A DNA stretch of 64,000 bases from Vibrio sp. qd031 (GTDB lineage: Bacteria; Pseudomonadota; Gammaproteobacteria; Enterobacterales; Vibrionaceae), in contig NZ_JXQD01000024.1 in NCBI RefSeq assembly GCF_002100145.1, positions 126,094-190,093 on the forward strand. The letters run 5' to 3'. Numbering within the stretch: position 1 is the first letter of the stretch; the number at the start of each line of letters is the position of its first letter. Positions 59,891-64,000 of the stretch are shown here, in pieces. A program made the position numbers and the translations under genes. The notes under the pieces were generated by a model. It was not told the origin of the DNA. It did no database searches and worked only from the letters and a program-made list of their open reading frames with translations.

Positions 59891-60025
59891 TCGAATTAGT
59901 CAGTAAACTTTAGCCCACTCTGATAGGTGGAAAGTTGAAGTGGCTCACAGCGTGGTGGATGTAAAAACTGTGAGCTGATCACTTAAACGGTTTGCATCAC
60001 ACTTCTGAATGCGAAGTGATGCTTT

Positions 60026-60499
60026 TTAGCGCAACCGGCTGAGCAGAACTTGTTGATCAAGTTCACCGTGGAACTGTTCGTAGTCGAGTCCTTTGTCAAA
60101 AATGAACTCACTCGCCAGCGCGCGAACGGTTTGTACCAACTTATCGGCGTTCCAAGGCTTTTCAAAATAGCTTTCGATGCGTGCCGAATTGATCGCCTCA
60201 ATGGTGTCTGAATGTGTGGCTTGGCCCGTTAATAACACTTTTTTGGTGTACAGGAAGCGGCTATCTTCTGAAATATCGGCAAGAAGCTCGACGCCGGTTT
60301 TTTGAGGCATGACATGGTCACTCACAATCACTGCAACAAAATCGCCCTCAGCGTCAATATCATCCATGAGTTCCAACGCTTCATCGGCCGATTCACACTC
60401 TTCAATGTTTAACCAGCTGCCTAATACTTCCAGGTCTTGCACTACAGCACTTAGTACTTCTCGTTGGTCATCAACGCAAATGAGATTCAACTTTTCCAT
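60026..60499 (-). CDS. Receiver-domain response regulator
   Basis: A 157-residue response regulator made of a receiver domain plus a short C-terminal tail. The acidic pair Asp10-Asp11, the phosphorylated Asp61 in VSDHVMP, Thr91 and Lys114 in FEKPW are all present. The tail (about 125-157) has no DNA-binding or enzyme domain, so it should signal by protein contact or serve as a phosphorelay step. It starts 1 base after the kinase gene, whose 3' end holds its AGGAGA ribosome site. The kinase is almost certainly its partner. Confidence 0.9.
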   Translation of the reverse strand: MEKLNLICVDDQREVLSAVVQDLEVLGSWLNIEECESADEALELMDDIDAEGDFVAVIVSDHVMPQKTGVELLADISEDSRFLYTKKVLLTGQATHSDTIEAINSARIESYFEKPWNADKLVQTVRALASEFIFDKGLDYEQFHGELDQQVLLSRLR

Positions 60500-60500
60500 A

Positions 60501-61823
60501 TTATTCTCCTAGCGGCAGTTTAATGCGAAAAACGGTCTGATTAGCATCACTTTTGACCACTATCGTTCCGTCATACCCACTTATAATTCGTTTCACTATC
60601 GACAATCCAAGTCCTAAGCCAAACGAAAGCCCACCTTTCTTGGTGGTAAAGTTCGGCTGAAAAATCTTGCGTCGGGTGGCTTCGTCTATTTCTGGCCCAT
60701 TATTGGACATCGTGACAAGGATCTTATTGTTACTGACGCGGGTGGAAATCGTTAAGCTAGGCTCATCGACGCCTTCCATCGCATCACACGCGTTTTTCAC
60801 AATATTTGCCCACACCTGAACCAATTCTGTAGACGATCCTTTAAACATTGGCAGGTCAGCAGGGCTGATATGCACAGATACGCGGCGAAGCTCACTTTGC
60901 AATAATGACAGGGCTTTATTAATGCTGTCATTGATATTGATCGACTCTTCGGTATTTATATCGACTCGACCTAACTGTTTGACAGACTTAACAATACTAA
61001 CCGCATGTTTCGCGGCAAGCTTCATATCGTGGAGATCGCGGCCAATCTCCCAAAACCGGACCGCAGTCTCAGGTTGTTCAATCCACATCTGTTGGCTGGC
61101 ATCGTCAGGCATTGCCTTGGCTAATTGCTTAGCTTGTTGGCTGGAAACACCCAATGCGCTCTCAAGCGTTTTAGCGCGCTTTCTAACTTCACTCGAGCTC
61201 AATGATTGCCCGAACATCAGTCCCTGATCAATGAAGGCGCTCGCTTGCGGGTTGGTTTCTTCAACCAATTGAAGCAGCACCGAATACATGCGATCGGATT
61301 TACTGTTCAACACCCCAACTGCGTTATTAAGTTCATGAGCAATACCCGCCGCCAACTGACCTAATGTGGTCATCTGCTCAGCGGAGTTAAGTTTTTGGAT
61401 GGCTTCTTCTTTTTCGATCGCGCCAAGAGTGGCGCGTTGTTGACGGCGAGACAGTTCGCTGACCATCAATGGCATAAACTGCTCATACAGAGAGCCAAAC
61501 TCGTCCGCATCTACCGCCAAGGTACGATTGTCTATCCATGCCAGCTCGACGTCGGTTTTTGCCACAACCGTTGAAGACGGGATTAAAGTGCGAGAGAAAA
61601 AACTGTGCACGCCAATGAATGAGCCTGCGCCTGCAACAAACACTGAAACAGGCTGGTCAAACTCTTGTTCGGTATAGAGCGCTTCTAGCTCCCCTTCCCG
61701 TACATAATAGAGCCGCTCATTATAGTTGTTTTGCTCAATCACCAATTCACCAGCGGCGAACTTAATCACTCGATTAGGACTGCTAAAATAAGCATCAACT
61801 AAGCGTCTAAGCGCATTGTCCAT
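60501..61823 (-). CDS. Cyclic-nucleotide-binding-domain histidine kinase
   Basis: A 440-residue soluble sensor kinase with no membrane helix. A cNMP-binding (CRP-like) domain occupies about 15-120, with AAGELVIEQNNYNERLYYVREGELE near its start, split here by its beta roll. A coiled helix (about 125-150), the H-box GIAHELNNAVGV (His near 162), a long insert (about 180-255) and the ATPase domain with IVKNACDAMEG (N-box) and GLGLGLSIV (G-box) follow. The cAMP-contact RxA pattern of CRP is not clear, so the ligand is uncertain. It forms a two-gene operon with the receiver protein. Confidence 0.88.
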   Translation of the reverse strand: MDNALRRLVDAYFSSPNRVIKFAAGELVIEQNNYNERLYYVREGELEALYTEQEFDQPVSVFVAGAGSFIGVHSFFSRTLIPSSTVVAKTDVELAWIDNRTLAVDADEFGSLYEQFMPLMVSELSRRQQRATLGAIEKEEAIQKLNSAEQMTTLGQLAAGIAHELNNAVGVLNSKSDRMYSVLLQLVEETNPQASAFIDQGLMFGQSLSSSEVRKRAKTLESALGVSSQQAKQLAKAMPDDASQQMWIEQPETAVRFWEIGRDLHDMKLAAKHAVSIVKSVKQLGRVDINTEESININDSINKALSLLQSELRRVSVHISPADLPMFKGSSTELVQVWANIVKNACDAMEGVDEPSLTISTRVSNNKILVTMSNNGPEIDEATRRKIFQPNFTTKKGGLSFGLGLGLSIVKRIISGYDGTIVVKSDANQTVFRIKLPLGE

Positions 61824-61875
61824 AGCGGCTCCTTATTGCCAAAGGTTCGCGTTTAACGAGTGATATTTCATTGGG

Positions 61876-63291
61876 TTAGATAAAACCTACAATGTTGAGT
61901 ACCCACACCATTATGAAGCTAAGGAACACGCCAACCAGTCCTAATATAATACCCACTTTTGCCATCTGGTTGCTCTGTACATTGCCCGTAGCGTGAGCTA
62001 GCGCATTCGGCGGCGTACTGATGGGCAAAGACATACCTAAAGATGCAGCAAAGGTTACAATAAGGATTAGCGTCACTTCGCCACCTAAAGGCGTAAGGCT
62101 CGTCATCGACGTTCCTAGCGCGGCCATAATCGGCATCAACAAGTTGGCCGTCGCAGTATGCGACATAAAGTTTGCCATCAACAAACACAGCGCTGCGGCG
62201 CCGACCAATACGACGTAAGGAGAATAGGTATCAAACGGAATGCTATTGACCACAAGTTTGGCCAGCCCGGTCTTATCCAAAGCCAAGCCTAAGGCGATAC
62301 CACCCGATACCAACCAAAGTACATCCCAAGATATTTTCTTAAGATCTTCTTTGTTAATGATGCCGGTAAGCGAGAAGATGGCTACAGGGATCAGTGCTAC
62401 CGTATACGAGTTCATGCCGTGAGACGACCCCATAAGCCATAGCAGTATGGTCAACGCAAAGGTCACATAGACGGTTATGGCTTTGGGTGTTTTTAAGAAC
62501 TTACCGCGAATATTCAACTCAATTTTTTGCTGCTCAGAGCCATACAATTTATTAATAAGCACCCAAGCAATTGCCATCATGATCACCACAAATGGCACGC
62601 CAAAAGCCATCCATTCGCCAAAGCTTATTACATTGTCACCAACCAAATATTTAAGCGCGATAGCGTTTGGCGGCGTACCAATAGGTGTACCTATACCGCC
62701 GATGTTCGCTGCAACAGGAATACTCAGTGCAAAGGCTACTCGTCCTGGATCGCGAGGGCCAAACACCGCCAACACGGGCGCAAGAATGGAGAGCATCATT
62801 GCTGTAGTGGCGGTATTGGACATGAACATAGAGAAAATGCCGGTGATCAACATAAGACCTAACATGACGTATTTAGGTTCTTGCCCAAAAGGCTTTAGCA
62901 GTACTCGCGCCAAGTTAACATCTAGACGATATTTGGTGGCAGCCATGGCTAAAAAGAATCCACCCAAAAACAGCATAATGATTGGACTAGAAAAGGTTGC
63001 CATAATATCGGTGTAGTTCAAAAGCTCGCCAAACTCAGGCGTACCTGCACCTTGCTTAGCCCAAATAATGCCTTTATCGGATATCAGTAGCAGCTCTAAT
63101 ACAATGATGACCACAGACGTTGCGTAGATAGGAATCGGCTCGAAGACCCAACACAGTGCCGCCAATAAAAACAGTGCGATCACTCGCTGCTGCAATATGG
63201 TCAATCCCTCAAACGGAAAGGCCGAAACGGGTAATAAAATAACGATTAATGGAATTACGATTGGGATCAGGTATTTAAGATAGCTTTTCAT
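61876..63291 (-). CDS. DASS family (SLC13-like) sodium/carboxylate transporter
   Basis: A 471-residue inner-membrane transporter of the divalent anion:Na+ symporter family, likely importing C4-dicarboxylates, citrate or sulfate. About eleven helices are seen. The two hairpin substrate motifs are SNTAT (about 168) and SHTAT (about 393), each followed by a Pro-rich re-entrant segment (GTPIGTPPNAIAL and PISTPPNALAH). I start at ATG 63291, just ahead of the first helix; the frame continues to a TTG at 63366 but adds a polar stretch without a ribosome site. Neither start has a good Shine-Dalgarno sequence. The substrate is not determined. Confidence 0.88.
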   Translation of the reverse strand: MKSYLKYLIPIVIPLIVILLPVSAFPFEGLTILQQRVIALFLLAALCWVFEPIPIYATSVVIIVLELLLISDKGIIWAKQGAGTPEFGELLNYTDIMATFSSPIIMLFLGGFFLAMAATKYRLDVNLARVLLKPFGQEPKYVMLGLMLITGIFSMFMSNTATTAMMLSILAPVLAVFGPRDPGRVAFALSIPVAANIGGIGTPIGTPPNAIALKYLVGDNVISFGEWMAFGVPFVVIMMAIAWVLINKLYGSEQQKIELNIRGKFLKTPKAITVYVTFALTILLWLMGSSHGMNSYTVALIPVAIFSLTGIINKEDLKKISWDVLWLVSGGIALGLALDKTGLAKLVVNSIPFDTYSPYVVLVGAAALCLLMANFMSHTATANLLMPIMAALGTSMTSLTPLGGEVTLILIVTFAASLGMSLPISTPPNALAHATGNVQSNQMAKVGIILGLVGVFLSFIMVWVLNIVGFI

Positions 63292-63392
63292 CGGTTGGCT
63301 AGTCCATGAGCTCGAAGACGTGTGATTATCTTTGACTTCCCGATGTAAAAATCGGACATAAATCAATTAATGGTGATTTAATCAGCAGATTG

Positions 63393-63407
63393 TGTAATCG
63401 AATTACA
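63393..63407. promoter_or_regulatory. Palindrome upstream of the DASS transporter
   Basis: TGTAAT-CGA-ATTACA is a perfect inverted repeat, about 100 bases upstream of the transporter start. It could be an operator; no known regulator motif matches it well. Confidence 0.3.
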
Positions 63408-63454
63408 AAACTAAGAAGCGGGACAACGTTATCGGTTACACCCAGCGTAAGAAA

Positions 63455-63486
63455 CAAAAACGCGACGAACAATTCGCCGCGTTGTG
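63455..63486 (-). terminator. Terminator of the CBS-domain gene
   Basis: AACGCGACGAA pairs with TTCGCCGCGTT (one mismatch, G-U in the leftward RNA). On the minus strand a TTTTTG run follows. Confidence 0.8.
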
Positions 63487-63516
63487 ACCGATGAGGGATA
63501 GCAAGAAGGTATGAAC

Positions 63517-63933
63517 TTATACAGGGTGTGAAAAGACCTCATCAAGCATGTTAGAGACCGCTTTCATTACGTCTGCACGAGAAATAATTCCGACAAGTTT
63601 GCCATTATCAACCACCGGGTAAACCTTTGGTTTATTCACTTTCATCATTTGAGCAAGCTCGAGTATTGGAAGCTCTGGAGAAACCGTCAACACATCTCGG
63701 TACATGCAGTCATCTACAATATGCGTATCTTGACTGTGATACAGCACCTTCACCAAACGCTCGAGCAAATCTTGCTCGGAGATAAACCCAATGACTTCGC
63801 GATGTTCGTTGATCACTGGGCCACCCATCCTACCCGACTTAATCACTTTATCGAGCGCAGCAGTTAATGACATGTTTTTTGTAAACGTCACCGCTTGTGG
63901 ATCCATATATTCCTTAACCTTAATGGAATGCAT
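63517..63933 (-). CDS. CBS-domain pair protein
   Basis: A 138-residue protein made of two CBS domains (about 5-62 and 72-130). Such pairs bind adenosyl nucleotides (AMP, ATP or SAM) and act as small regulators. Each domain shows the CBS pattern: GGPVINEHREVIGFISEQD near 37-55 and YPVVDNGKLVGIISRAD near 104-120. There is no attached enzyme. A strong AGGAGGG lies 4 bases before the ATG. The partner is unknown; no obvious target gene is adjacent. Confidence 0.88.
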   Translation of the reverse strand: MHSIKVKEYMDPQAVTFTKNMSLTAALDKVIKSGRMGGPVINEHREVIGFISEQDLLERLVKVLYHSQDTHIVDDCMYRDVLTVSPELPILELAQMMKVNKPKVYPVVDNGKLVGIISRADVMKAVSNMLDEVFSHPV

Positions 63934-64000
63934 CGCGTCCCTCCTAAAAAAATTAGCAACAGCATATAGTTATAGTGTTGACTAAAATTTTAATTTGACC

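Noticed and set aside
62477..63016. A 179-codon frame antisense to the DASS transporter
   Set aside because: Shadow of the transporter, low complexity in Ile, Thr and Pro, no recognisable domain.

Overview
The window is a stretch of a gammaproteobacterial chromosome, almost certainly from the genus Vibrio (Vibrionaceae). This is judged from protein-level recognition and from gene order. From memory, the blocks match the V. cholerae chromosome I runs around purB-hflD-mnmA (about VC1125-1128) and xthA to the CARF-domain gene (about VC1860-1899). No rRNA or tRNA gene, CRISPR array, insertion sequence, integrase or integron recombination site was recognised. About 47 protein genes are supported, including one short gene (ycaR-like, 34116-34295) and the first seven codons of a gene cut by the left edge.

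Layout. 1-4380: start of a divergent gene (probably icd), then rluE, mnmA, hflD and purB (RNA modification and purine synthesis). 4394-7562: a chemoreceptor and xthA. 7632-10740: a basic amino acid ABC importer operon read leftwards. 11053-12543: a large lipoprotein of unknown function. 12985-19848: an anaerobic pyruvate-formate-lyase block, DUF3360 membrane protein - pflB - LpxR-like outer-membrane enzyme - pflA - CbiM-like membrane protein. FNR-type promoters can be read in front of its first two genes. 19975-25500: yfbU, then the stress trio PrkA-type kinase (yeaG), yeaH and SpoVR (ycgB).

25501-33009 looks like an insertion relative to the V. cholerae order as I remember it. It holds a 750-base stretch without a credible gene, a GGDEF/EAL protein with a spoiled GGDEF motif, and a two-gene RND efflux pump. 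33364-39947 is an envelope block: kdsB, ycaR, lpxK, msbA and comEC, then DUF2062 on the other strand. 40008-43163 is lolCDE. 43350-48282 carries a PilZ-like protein, mfd and csiV. 48418-54485 is ndh, ycfP, a thiK-like kinase, lpoB, ycfL, a COG3014 lipoprotein and hinT. This is close to the E. coli hinT-ycfL-lpoB-thiK-(nagZ)-ycfP-ndh order, with nagZ missing and the COG3014 gene added. 54691-63933: a second chemoreceptor, a CARF/PD-(D/E)XK (Card1-like) protein with no CRISPR locus nearby, an alpha/beta hydrolase, udp, a cNMP-domain histidine kinase with a receiver protein, a DASS carboxylate transporter and a CBS-domain protein.

Themes. Three promoter regions (12985 gene, pflB, ndh) carry FNR-like boxes at textbook distances from -10 elements. 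Together they suggest one aerobic/anaerobic switch: NDH-2 respiration off, pyruvate-formate-lyase and its neighbouring transporter on. Lipid A and lipoprotein assembly (kdsB, lpxK, msbA, lolCDE, LpxR-like) and peptidoglycan synthase activators (csiV, lpoB) are also concentrated here. The strongest candidates for new biology are the CRISPR-independent CARF nuclease, the pfl-linked DUF3360 transporter, the unknown lipoprotein and the cNMP-sensing kinase pair.
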